Part shown: piece after piece, positions 18,562 to 27,034 of the stretch | Numbering within the stretch: the stretch's first letter is position 1 | How the letters are laid out: every line of letters starts with the position of its first letter | Position numbers and translations under genes: made by a program | The notes under the pieces: model-generated | Seen by the model: the letters and a program-made list of their open reading frames with translations, nothing else | Database searches by the model: none | What the model was told of the DNA's origin: nothing | From: Algoriphagus pacificus | GTDB taxonomy: Bacteria; Bacteroidota; Bacteroidia; Cytophagales; Cyclobacteriaceae | Direction: 5' to 3' | DNA length: 64,000 bases | NCBI RefSeq assembly: GCF_017254845.1 | Contig: NZ_JAFKCU010000001.1 | Coordinates: 703,048 to 767,047 of the forward strand

Positions 18562-20355
18562 TTAAAATGGGTATTTTCCTTGCTCGATCATATAATCGGC
18601 TATTTGTCTTCTCAAGGCTTTGGTATTGACTAAATCCGCCTTGGTAAATCGCTTTAATCCCATCAGCATTACTTTTTGTTCATCGCCTTTGGTAAAACTT
18701 GCAATTGCTTCTTTGGCAGCCGAATTGATTTTATCCACTGCTTCAGCCAAATAAACTTGGCACATGGCGATTTGATGGGTACATGCAGATTCTCCTTTGA
18801 TACCAACCAATTTTTCGGCTCTCAGAATGGCTGACTCGGCTGCATAAATCTCAATCATAACATCAGCAAGATTCATCATGATTTCCTGTTCATCCTCAAT
18901 TTTATCCTGAAGTGCCATCGCTGCCTTTCCTCCTACCATCAAAAACACCTTTTTCAGCTTTTTAATAGTTTCTTTTTCTGAGGCAAAAAGCTCGGAAGTA
19001 TCGATTGTTTCAAAAGAAGGAACTGATGTCAACTCTGCTGATACAGCCATGGCAGGCTCGAATAAATTGATTTCACCTTTCATCGCCCGCTTAAGCAACA
19101 TACCAATCATGAGCATACGGTTGATTTCATTGGTGCCTTCATAGATTCGGGCAATTCGGGCATCTCGATAGGCTCTTTCCATAGGAGCTTCTGCGGAATA
19201 ACCCATTCCTCCATAGATCTGCACTCCTTGATCCACAACATAATCCAACACTTCGGAACCATGGATCTTTGCTATTGCGCATTCCATTGCAAATGCCTCA
19301 ACTCCTTTGAGTTTTGCCTCACTTTCATCCATTCCCTCGGCAATAAATGCATTGATTTGCTCTTCGATATTTTGTCCGGCCCGGTAACAAAGGGATTCCG
19401 AAACATAGGTCCGAATCGCCATTTCAGCTAGCATTGATTTGACTGCACCAAAAGTATTGATGCTTACTCCAAACTGTTTTCTTTCTGTAGAATATTTGAT
19501 CGATCTAGTTGTGACAGTTCTTGTGCCTCCAAGGATCCCTGAACCCAATTTGATTCGGCCAATATTCAGAATATTGACAGCGATTTTGAATCCGTTTTGT
19601 CTCTCGGAGAGCATGTTTTCCACAGGAACCTTGCAGTCATTAAAGAAAACCTGACGGGTTGAGGAACCTTTAATACCCATCTTTTTCTCCTCCTCATTCA
19701 TGGTGATACCACCAAAAGTCTTTTCGACGATGAATGCGGTAAGGTTTTTATCATCTTCTATTTTTGCAAAAACAATGAAGAGATCAGCAAATCCCGCATT
19801 GGAGATCCACATCTTTTGTCCATTGATCAGATAGTGTTTCCCATCTTCTGTCAAAGTTGCCTTTGTCTTCCCGCTATTCGCATCAGATCCAGCATCAGGT
19901 TCTGTCAAGCAATAACAAGCTGCCCACTCACCAGTGGCAAGTTTGGGAAGGTATTTTTGCTTTTGTTCCTCCGTACCGTAGTATAAAATAGGCAAAGTAC
20001 CGATTCCAGTGTGTGCCCCATAGGTGGTAGAAAATGATCCCGCTGCCCCGATGATATCTGCGATCAGCATAGAGGTGACGAAATTCATTCCCATTCCTCC
20101 ATATTCCTCAGGAACAGAAATGCCCAAAAGACCAAGTTCCCCGGCTTTTTTGAAAATTGAAGGAACCAGATCTGGATTTTTCATACTGTCAATCTCCTCG
20201 ATATTTGGGGTGATTTCGGTATCAATAAAATCCTGACAAGCTTGAGCCATCATTTTTTGCTCTTCGGTGTATTCTTCAGGTATGAATACATCCTGAGCAG
20301 ATGTCTCACGGATGAGGAATTCTCCTCCTTTAATTGATTTTGTTATCGTTGCCAT
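18562..20355 (-). CDS. acyl-CoA dehydrogenase (long form, FadE/VLCAD-like)
   Basis: An FAD enzyme forming trans-2-enoyl-CoA, the first oxidative step of beta-oxidation. At 597 residues it is longer than the usual 380-residue enzyme: the extra C-terminal helical domain (about 430-597) resembles VLCAD-type proteins. Motifs seen: CYCLTEPDAGSDANSGKTKA (147-166), the substrate-binding MWISNAGFADLFIVFAK, the RKQFG loop at 292-296, and the catalytic Glu at 406 in ARIYEGTNEINR. It is the last gene of the operon with the thiolase and HAD/enoyl-CoA hydratase, with gaps of 42-48 bases, and ends at a strong terminator. Confidence 0.95.
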   Translation of the reverse strand: MATITKSIKGGEFLIRETSAQDVFIPEEYTEEQKMMAQACQDFIDTEITPNIEEIDSMKNPDLVPSIFKKAGELGLLGISVPEEYGGMGMNFVTSMLIADIIGAAGSFSTTYGAHTGIGTLPILYYGTEEQKQKYLPKLATGEWAACYCLTEPDAGSDANSGKTKATLTEDGKHYLINGQKMWISNAGFADLFIVFAKIEDDKNLTAFIVEKTFGGITMNEEEKKMGIKGSSTRQVFFNDCKVPVENMLSERQNGFKIAVNILNIGRIKLGSGILGGTRTVTTRSIKYSTERKQFGVSINTFGAVKSMLAEMAIRTYVSESLCYRAGQNIEEQINAFIAEGMDESEAKLKGVEAFAMECAIAKIHGSEVLDYVVDQGVQIYGGMGYSAEAPMERAYRDARIARIYEGTNEINRMLMIGMLLKRAMKGEINLFEPAMAVSAELTSVPSFETIDTSELFASEKETIKKLKKVFLMVGGKAAMALQDKIEDEQEIMMNLADVMIEIYAAESAILRAEKLVGIKGESACTHQIAMCQVYLAEAVDKINSAAKEAIASFTKGDEQKVMLMGLKRFTKADLVNTKALRRQIADYMIEQGKYPF

Positions 20356-20397
20356 AAGAATGGTGTTTTCTTTTTATAGGTTTTATTTAGCCGGAAA

Positions 20398-21573
20398 TCA
20401 CTTCAATAATTCATATACTCCAGCTACTCCCTGACCTCCTCCAACACAAGCTGTTACGAGGCCATATTTTTTATTTTGTCTTCGAAGCTCGTTAAACATC
20501 TGTACTGAAAGCTTCGCTCCGGTACATCCAAGTGGATGGCCCAAAGCAACTGCACCGCCATTTACATTGACGATATCAGGGTTCATATCCAAAGATTTGA
20601 TTACTGCCAATCCCTGTGCTGCAAAAGCTTCATTCAATTCAATCAAATCAATGTCATTCAGCGTAAGTCCAGCTTGTTTCAAGGCTTTCGGCACAGCTTC
20701 TTTTGGACCAATACCCATGATTCTTGGGTCGACACCTGCTACACTGTAGGATAGAAGTTTTGCGACAGGATCAAGATTTAGGGATTTCATCAATCTTTCT
20801 GACATCACCACGACAAAAGCAGCTCCGTCCGAAGTTTGGGAGGAATTCCCAGCAGTCACCTGACCTCCATTTTTAAAGGCAGGTTTCAATCCTGATAAAA
20901 CCTCCATGGTGGTTCCAGGTCTGGGGCCTTCGTCTGTATCGACTACATATTTTCGGGTTTTCTTTTTGCCTTTTTCATCCAAATAGGTTTCTTCTACCTC
21001 TATAGGCACTATTTCATCTTTGAATTTTCCGGCTTCTATCGCTGCCAAAGCTTTTTCATGGGATTTCACTGAAAAAGCATCTGCCTCTTCACGTGTGATT
21101 CCATATTCTTTGGCTAGCTCTTCTGCAGTCAATCCCATACTGATGTAATAGGATGGATGCTCAGTTGCGATTTTATAATTCAAAGCGGTTTTATAACCCA
21201 TCATTGGAACAAGCGACATGCTTTCCGTTCCGCCTGCGATGATACAATCCGCCATTCCTGCTTTGATTTTACCCACTGCCAAAGCAATAGCTTCTATGCC
21301 TGATCCACAATATCGGTTGATGATGAATCCAGGGTTTTCAATTCCCAAAGCCAAAAGGGAAATCATTCTTCCCATTTGCATGCCTTGTTCCGCTTCGGGA
21401 ACGGCATTTCCCACGATCAAATCGTCAACATGCTTTGTTTCTAGTCCTGGTGTATTGGCGATCAGATGTGTGATAACATCCGCTGCCAAATCATCAGGTC
21501 TATAAAATCTAAAGCCCCCTTTTTTTGCTTTTCCAACAGCTGATCTATATCCGTTTACTATATATGCTTCCAT
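20398..21573 (-). CDS. acetyl-CoA C-acyltransferase (3-ketoacyl-CoA thiolase)
   Basis: The 391-residue thiolase performs the last beta-oxidation step, thiolytic release of acetyl-CoA. The catalytic set is intact: Cys89 in NRYCGSGIEAIA, His346 in GGAVALGHPLGCTGAK, and Cys376 in CVGGGQGVA; NEAFAAQ is also present. Length is that of tetrameric degradative thiolases, and the neighbours place it in fatty-acid degradation rather than in polyhydroxyalkanoate or mevalonate synthesis. It lies in one operon with the HAD fusion upstream and the acyl-CoA dehydrogenase downstream. Confidence 0.96.
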   Translation of the reverse strand: MEAYIVNGYRSAVGKAKKGGFRFYRPDDLAADVITHLIANTPGLETKHVDDLIVGNAVPEAEQGMQMGRMISLLALGIENPGFIINRYCGSGIEAIALAVGKIKAGMADCIIAGGTESMSLVPMMGYKTALNYKIATEHPSYYISMGLTAEELAKEYGITREEADAFSVKSHEKALAAIEAGKFKDEIVPIEVEETYLDEKGKKKTRKYVVDTDEGPRPGTTMEVLSGLKPAFKNGGQVTAGNSSQTSDGAAFVVVMSERLMKSLNLDPVAKLLSYSVAGVDPRIMGIGPKEAVPKALKQAGLTLNDIDLIELNEAFAAQGLAVIKSLDMNPDIVNVNGGAVALGHPLGCTGAKLSVQMFNELRRQNKKYGLVTACVGGGQGVAGVYELLK

Positions 21574-21621
21574 GTTTATTGCGTTTTTTTGATTTTTGAG
21601 ATACGTGATGCGCTTTTCTTT

Positions 21622-24027
21622 TTAGTTTCTCAAAGGTTTACCCTTGAATAGAATGCTATGAATTCGCTCAAGGGTCTTTTTCTCCCCTGTCAAACTCAAA
21701 AATGCTTCTCGTTCCAAATCCAATAAATAGCGCTCTGAAACTTCTGTTGGAGATGACAGATCTCCACCTGACATTACCCAAGCTAATTTTTTAGCGATTT
21801 TGGCATCATGCTCAGAAATGTATGCGCCATAACGCATCCCTGTTATACCTGCTTCAAATAGCGCCAAAGAAGATTTACCTAAAACTTTGATGTTTTTTTG
21901 CTCAATTGGCTGGGTATATCCCTCTTCATAAAGCGATAAAACTTTAGCTTTTGCATCCGCTAATTGTCTTTTTCTATTCAAAGTAATGCCATCGCTCTTC
22001 CTCAAATAGCCAAGATTTTTTGCCTCTTGTGCAGAAGTCGAAACTTTAGCCATGGCTATATTCATAAAGTACTCCTGCAGCTGATTCAATTCTACATCTC
22101 CATCAATCAGACTGTTGGAAAATCTAAGCGTCATTTCTTTGGTTCCGCCACCAGCAGGAATTAATCCCACTCCAACTTCTACCAATCCCATGTATAATTC
22201 CGCATGTGCCTGCACATGATCTGAATGAAGTGAAAGTTCACATCCGCCACCCAATGCCATGTTATGTGGAGCAACTACTACCGGGATGGATGAGAATCTA
22301 GCTCTCATCATGGTGTTTTGGAATTGGGCAATCATCAAATTGATTTCATCAAAGTCCTGATCACCTGCAAACATGAACAACATGCCCAAATTAGCTCCTG
22401 CAGAGAAATTGGCTCCTTCATTTCCAATCACCAATCCTTTGTAGGATTTTTCTGCCATTCCGATGGCTGTATTGATACCTTCAATAACCTCAGCTCCCAT
22501 GGAATTCATTTTGGTATGAAATTCCAGGCCAATGACATCATCTCCCATGTCATAAACAGTGGCTCCTGCATTGCCCCAGAGTTTCTTACCTGCAGACTTT
22601 AAAGTATCCAAAATGATAAATTCCTCAATTCCTGGAATCTCTAGGTATTTTTTGGAAGGGATATCGTAATAATGTTTTTTGCCATTGATGACTTTATAAA
22701 ACGATTCATTGCCTGCTTCAAGCATTTCGTGAACCCAAGCAGCTGCCTTTTCACCGGCAGCTTCCATTTTTTCAACAGTCTCTTTTACTCCTAAGACATC
22801 CCAAGTCTCAAATGGACCCAATTCCCATCCAAAACCAGCACAAACGGCTTGGTCAATACGGTAAAGTTCATCTGAAATTTCAGGGATTCTATTCGAGCAA
22901 TATTTGAAAAGATCGTAGAAAGAGGTTCTGTAAAATTCTCCAGCTTTGTCATCAAAGTTTACCAAAAACTTGATCCTTTTTTTCAAGTCTTCAATTTCCT
23001 TTGAAGCTTCCAGCGCTTTGAATTTTGGTTTCTCTACATCCTTGTATTCGAAAGTTTCAAAGTCGATTTCCTTCAGTTCTTTGGTGCCGTCCTTATGACG
23101 AATCATCTTGAAATAACCCTGACCGGTCTTATCACCAAACCATTTGTTATTGTAAAGGACCTCTACAATTTTTGGAAGTTTAAACTTATCTCTAGACTCA
23201 TCATGTGGCAAAGCTTTATAAAGGTTATTGGCCACATTCACAGTCGTATCTAAGCCGACAACATCCATAGTCCGGAAAGTCGCCGACTTAGCTCTTCCGA
23301 TGACAGGACCAGTAAGTTTATCCACCTCAGAAACGCCCAATCCCATTTTTTCGATGGCATGCATTCCTGAAATGATCGCATAAACACCGATTCTATTGGC
23401 AATAAATGCAGGTGTGTCTTTGCAGAGCACTGTTTCTTTTCCTAGGAATTTATCACCATAATCCATCAGAAAATCAATTATCTCTGGATTGGTCTTTGGT
23501 CCAGGAATAATTTCCAAGAGTCTTAGATAACGTGGTGGGTTAAAAAAGTGTGTTCCGGCAAAATTCACTTGGAAATCCTCTGATCTTCCTTCGCACATCA
23601 TATGCATCGGAATACCGGAAGTATTGGAAGTGATTATTGTTCCAGGCTTTCTGTATTTCTCTACTTTTTCAAAAAGTGACTGCTTGATATCCAGTCGCTC
23701 GACAACCACTTCCATGACCCAATCATAATCTTTGATTTTTGGTAAATCATCATCAAAATTTCCAGTTGTGATTCTGGAGGCAAATGATTTATCATAAATC
23801 GGTGAAGGATTGGATTTCAAAGTATTTTGAAGAGCCGTATTGACGATTCTATTTCTTACTCCCGGATGTTCTTTGGTCAAGCCTTTTTTCTGCTCATCTT
23901 CTGTGAGCTCAAAAGGAACAATGTCTAATAAAAGTACTTGCACACCAATGTTCGCAAAGTGACAGGCAATTCTGGATCCCATCACTCCTGAACCTAAAAT
24001 GGCGACATTTTTTATGGTTCTTTTCAT
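21622..24027 (-). CDS. 3-hydroxyacyl-CoA dehydrogenase / enoyl-CoA hydratase fusion
   Basis: An 801-residue multifunctional beta-oxidation protein. An N-terminal NAD-binding Rossmann fold (AILGSGVMGSRIACHFANIG, from residue 9) with the dehydrogenase signature (GTHFFNPPRYLRLLEIIPG) and helical C-domains comes first; an enoyl-CoA hydratase/isomerase fold follows from about 510 (GNEGANFSAGANLGMLF, GGGCELSLHSDHVQAHAEL). This order, dehydrogenase before hydratase, is the reverse of E. coli FadB and is the usual arrangement in Bacteroidota and many other bacteria. It is transcribed after the MarR-type regulator (45-base gap) and before the thiolase. Confidence 0.95.
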   Translation of the reverse strand: MKRTIKNVAILGSGVMGSRIACHFANIGVQVLLLDIVPFELTEDEQKKGLTKEHPGVRNRIVNTALQNTLKSNPSPIYDKSFASRITTGNFDDDLPKIKDYDWVMEVVVERLDIKQSLFEKVEKYRKPGTIITSNTSGIPMHMMCEGRSEDFQVNFAGTHFFNPPRYLRLLEIIPGPKTNPEIIDFLMDYGDKFLGKETVLCKDTPAFIANRIGVYAIISGMHAIEKMGLGVSEVDKLTGPVIGRAKSATFRTMDVVGLDTTVNVANNLYKALPHDESRDKFKLPKIVEVLYNNKWFGDKTGQGYFKMIRHKDGTKELKEIDFETFEYKDVEKPKFKALEASKEIEDLKKRIKFLVNFDDKAGEFYRTSFYDLFKYCSNRIPEISDELYRIDQAVCAGFGWELGPFETWDVLGVKETVEKMEAAGEKAAAWVHEMLEAGNESFYKVINGKKHYYDIPSKKYLEIPGIEEFIILDTLKSAGKKLWGNAGATVYDMGDDVIGLEFHTKMNSMGAEVIEGINTAIGMAEKSYKGLVIGNEGANFSAGANLGMLFMFAGDQDFDEINLMIAQFQNTMMRARFSSIPVVVAPHNMALGGGCELSLHSDHVQAHAELYMGLVEVGVGLIPAGGGTKEMTLRFSNSLIDGDVELNQLQEYFMNIAMAKVSTSAQEAKNLGYLRKSDGITLNRKRQLADAKAKVLSLYEEGYTQPIEQKNIKVLGKSSLALFEAGITGMRYGAYISEHDAKIAKKLAWVMSGGDLSSPTEVSERYLLDLEREAFLSLTGEKKTLERIHSILFKGKPLRN

Positions 24028-24072
24028 CTTTTTGGGTTTTTCGGTAGTTATTGGTTGTAAATAAAGATTGGC

Positions 24073-24543
24073 TTATAATTCAAATATGATCTTGTTGATT
24101 TCTTCTGAGCCTTCAGATTGGACTTGATCAATGACCAACTGGATTTTTTCGAAGACTTTAAAGAAATTTTTTAACTCATCCTCACTGACCACTTCTCTGA
24201 TCTGCTCATTAAACTCACGGATGGTGTTGACAGAAATTTCTTTTTTGCGTTTTCCTTCCTCTGTCAAAAATATTCTAACGGATCTTTTATCTACTAAGTC
24301 GGGTTTTTTGTAAATGAGACCCTTCTCCTCCATGTTTTTCAACATGCGGGTCAAGCTTCTTGTCTCTAGACCCATCATCGGAGCAATTTTCGTGGCAGGT
24401 GTTCCTTCCTTCGAATTGATGTTGATCAACACAAAACCGATCGCGGTGGTAAAATCCTCTCCAGCTGCTTTTTGATTATACATTCTGGAAATGGCATGCC
24501 AGGCACTTTTAATGTGATAATCGACTGTCTCTTCTCGCTTCAT
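24073..24543 (-). CDS. MarR family transcriptional regulator of the beta-oxidation operon
   Basis: A 156-residue MarR-type winged-helix protein: a helical N-terminus, DNA-binding helix around PATKIAPMMGLETRSLTRML, and the wing with basic residues (KKPDLVDKRSVRIFLTEEGK). The ATG at 24543 was chosen; the frame continues to a TTG at 24561, but the ATG gives the usual family N-terminus. It is the first gene of the fatty-acid operon, and two palindromic sites centred on TGCATGCA lie 50-91 bases upstream of the ATG, so it probably represses its own operon and is released by an acyl-CoA or similar ligand. The effector is inferred, not seen. Confidence 0.9.
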   Translation of the reverse strand: MKREETVDYHIKSAWHAISRMYNQKAAGEDFTTAIGFVLININSKEGTPATKIAPMMGLETRSLTRMLKNMEEKGLIYKKPDLVDKRSVRIFLTEEGKRKKEISVNTIREFNEQIREVVSEDELKNFFKVFEKIQLVIDQVQSEGSEEINKIIFEL

Positions 24544-24592
24544 ACTTCGGTTTTTATCCAATTCTAAGTACTTCTAATGTAACGAAAATTTT

Positions 24593-24606
24593 GTATGCAT
24601 GCATAC
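24593..24606. promoter_or_regulatory. operator 1 upstream of the MarR gene
   Basis: Perfect 14-base palindrome GTATGCATGCATAC, 50 bases upstream of the regulator ATG. It shares the core ATGCATGCAT with the second site 30 bases away. Confidence 0.65.
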
Positions 24607-24624
24607 TATATTGATGAAAAAGTT

Positions 24625-24634
24625 ATGCATGCAT
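24625..24634. promoter_or_regulatory. operator 2 upstream of the MarR gene
   Basis: Palindromic core ATGCATGCAT. Its centre is exactly 30 bases (about three helical turns) from the centre of operator 1, so two dimers would bind the same DNA face. Confidence 0.6.
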
Positions 24635-24818
24635 CACAAATTAAAAGTGGTAAATTCCAGAATTCTCCCATTAAAAAATTGATAATTGGGAATAAAAAAC
24701 AATAAATCAGAATAAAATTTAATTTATCTGTCTCTTTCCAAATGATGTTTTGGATTTATCCAAATATCGAGGATTGGATTGTAGAACCAGGAAATTGAAT
24801 TATTTGATCTGAATCAAT

Positions 24819-26573
24819 TCAAGATTGACTCTGATACATGTTCTCTATATCAGCTTGATACTTTTGAAGAATCATTTTTCTTTTCAATTTCATAGTGGGA
24901 GTCAACTCGCCAGTTTCTATGGTCCAGGCACGGGGTAATAGTTTGAATCTTTTAATGGTTTCCCATTTCGCAAAGTATTTATTCATATCCTCAATCACCC
25001 GCTCATATTTTGCTATAACCTCAGGTTTTTCCACCATTTCGCTCATTTCTGTAAATGGAAAGCCTTTATGCCTACAATATTCTTTTAATCCTTCCTCACT
25101 CGGTACGATCAAAGCTGCTGGATAATTTTTGTTTTCTCCAACAACCATAATCTGATCGATCAGCGTAGATTCTTTGATTTTATTCTCGATAACCTGCGGA
25201 GCGACATATTTACCACCGGAGGTTTTAAACATCTCTTTTTTACGGTCAGTGATTTTTAAATATTCTCCATCCAACTCACCGATATCTCCTGTATGAAACC
25301 AGCCATTTTGAAGTACCTCTGCGGTTATATCATCCTGTTTGTAGTATCCTTGCATCACATTGGGTCCTTTGACGAGGATTTCACCGTCCGAGGCGATTTT
25401 GACTTCCACATCTTTGATGATTTTACCCACGGAGCCAATTCTGATTTCTGAGGAATTACAAATAGAAGATGAAATCACCGGTGAAGTTTCTGTAAGACCA
25501 TATCCTTCGCAAACCTTAATTCGTGCCGCCCAAAAAACCCTGGCTAATCGGGGCTGCAAAGCGGAAGCACCACAATTAATCTGAATGATCTCACCACCTA
25601 AAGCCTCTCTCCATTTATTGAAAATGATCTTATTAGCAATTTTTAGTTGCCAATTGTACCAAGCTCCCTGATCTAAATTGGGATCGTATTGATTGCCTAA
25701 ATTCAAAGCCCAGAAGAAAAGTGATTTTTTAATTCCCTTTAGCTCGTATCCCTTTGAAACAATTTTATCATAGATTTTTTCCAAAAGACGAGGCACTGTA
25801 TTGAATCCATGAGGTTTGATTTCACGGAGGTTATCTCCAATTTTTTCTAAACTCTCTGCGTAATAAATTGAAATTCCCAGATAGAGATAACAAAATGAGG
25901 CAGTACGCTCGAAAATGTGACAAAGAGGAAGAAAGCTTAGCACTTTGGCGTTCCCCTTTTGCATTACGAGTCGGTCCGCTACAGCCAATAAATTACTGAA
26001 AACATTATCATGGGATAGCATGACACCTTTGGGTCTACCAGTCGTGCCAGAGGTGTAGATAATCGTGAATAAATCGTCTTTTTTAACTGCTTCTTTGGAC
26101 TTTTCTAAAATTGCCAAATCTCCGTTTTGCCCGGTTTCCATAAAGTCTTTCCAAAAGCTAACTTTATCCGAATGATGAAAACTAAAAATCTTTATCTCAT
26201 CTGCAGCTAAAATGGCTTTTTCAAGAATTTCATCATCTCCAACAAAAACCATTTTTACTTCTGCATGCTCAAAAATATACCTATAGTCCTCTACAGTTAT
26301 GGTTGGATACATCGGAACAGAGATAGCTCCTATTTGCTGCAAAGCAAGATCTACAAAATTCCATTCTGGTCGGTTCTGAGAAATAATGGCCACTTTATCG
26401 CCCTTAGAAATACTGGATTCTAAAAATGCCAGGCTTAGATTGTCTACAATTTCTTTGATCTTCCGGGAAGAATAAGTTTGCCAGCTATCATTTTCTTTAA
26501 AAGCTAAGGCTACTTCTTTATCGTATTGACTGATCTGATAAGGAATAAGATCAAATAATCGATTTAAGATCAT
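24819..26573 (-). CDS. long-chain acyl-CoA synthetase (AMP-forming ligase)
   Basis: Activates fatty acids to acyl-CoA by way of an acyl-adenylate, feeding the neighbouring beta-oxidation operon. The 584-residue protein has the AMP-binding P-loop-like motif TIIYTSGTTGRPKGVMLSH (170-188), the GYGLTETSP adenine motif, the HTGDIGELD loop and the DRKKEMFKTSGGKYVAP hinge, with a C-terminal lysine near PTMKLKRK. The length and the large insert are those of the ACSBG/bubblegum-like or FadD15 group rather than E. coli FadD. Its promoter must lie within the DnaA-box region immediately upstream. It is separated from the MarR gene by 275 bases with no gene. Confidence 0.93.
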   Translation of the reverse strand: MILNRLFDLIPYQISQYDKEVALAFKENDSWQTYSSRKIKEIVDNLSLAFLESSISKGDKVAIISQNRPEWNFVDLALQQIGAISVPMYPTITVEDYRYIFEHAEVKMVFVGDDEILEKAILAADEIKIFSFHHSDKVSFWKDFMETGQNGDLAILEKSKEAVKKDDLFTIIYTSGTTGRPKGVMLSHDNVFSNLLAVADRLVMQKGNAKVLSFLPLCHIFERTASFCYLYLGISIYYAESLEKIGDNLREIKPHGFNTVPRLLEKIYDKIVSKGYELKGIKKSLFFWALNLGNQYDPNLDQGAWYNWQLKIANKIIFNKWREALGGEIIQINCGASALQPRLARVFWAARIKVCEGYGLTETSPVISSSICNSSEIRIGSVGKIIKDVEVKIASDGEILVKGPNVMQGYYKQDDITAEVLQNGWFHTGDIGELDGEYLKITDRKKEMFKTSGGKYVAPQVIENKIKESTLIDQIMVVGENKNYPAALIVPSEEGLKEYCRHKGFPFTEMSEMVEKPEVIAKYERVIEDMNKYFAKWETIKRFKLLPRAWTIETGELTPTMKLKRKMILQKYQADIENMYQSQS

Positions 26574-26632
26574 GGTTGGATTTTTGGGTTTAGGATATTT
26601 AAGTTAATTAAAAAATCAACAGCTTCCTCAAG

Positions 26633-27034
26633 CTATCCACATTGTCCACCTTTTAATAGTATTTATATATTATTTAAAAAAAGAATCTATTACAGTTATT
26701 AGCTCTGTGGATTTGTGGACAAGCCTTACTTTTTGGTTTCTCCACTTTATCCTAAACGTTATAGATTACTTATCCTTTACTTATACCATGTTTTTCCACA
26801 TCTAACTTGTTGAAAAAGAGAGGTATGTTTTTTTATCCACGAATAGCAGGTTTTTTCAGCTTTTTCAACTGTTGGTAAGGAGGCTGTGGATTACTTGATT
26901 GTCTTCTGTGGATAGTTTTTCACTTATCCCCAAATTCTGCTTTTTAGATTTTATCAGATTTGAGAAAGGGGATAACATGATTTTTTTCCTGATTTTATCA
27001 ACCTTTTTCCACAGGTTTTCCTCAGTTATCAACA
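26633..27034. other. candidate chromosomal replication origin (oriC) with DnaA-box cluster
   Basis: The only gene-free stretch above 300 bases (26574-27021). Nine 9-mers match the DnaA box TTATCCACA at 8 of 9 positions. Plus strand: 26633, 26792, 26833, 26924, 27005 and 27026. Minus strand: 26714, 26885 and 26907. At least four more match at 7 of 9. A very AT-rich segment lies at 26651-26700. Boxes in both orientations plus an unwinding-type stretch, mnmG 2.6 kb away and parS sites 4.5 kb away all point to oriC. No perfect box is present and dnaA is not in the window. The last box lies within the final codons of the gene ending at 27022. Confidence 0.85.
26651..26700. other. putative DNA unwinding element of oriC
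   Basis: 50 bases with 5 G or C by hand count, rich in TTTA/TATT steps, lying between the first boxes and the remaining cluster. Confidence 0.6.
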
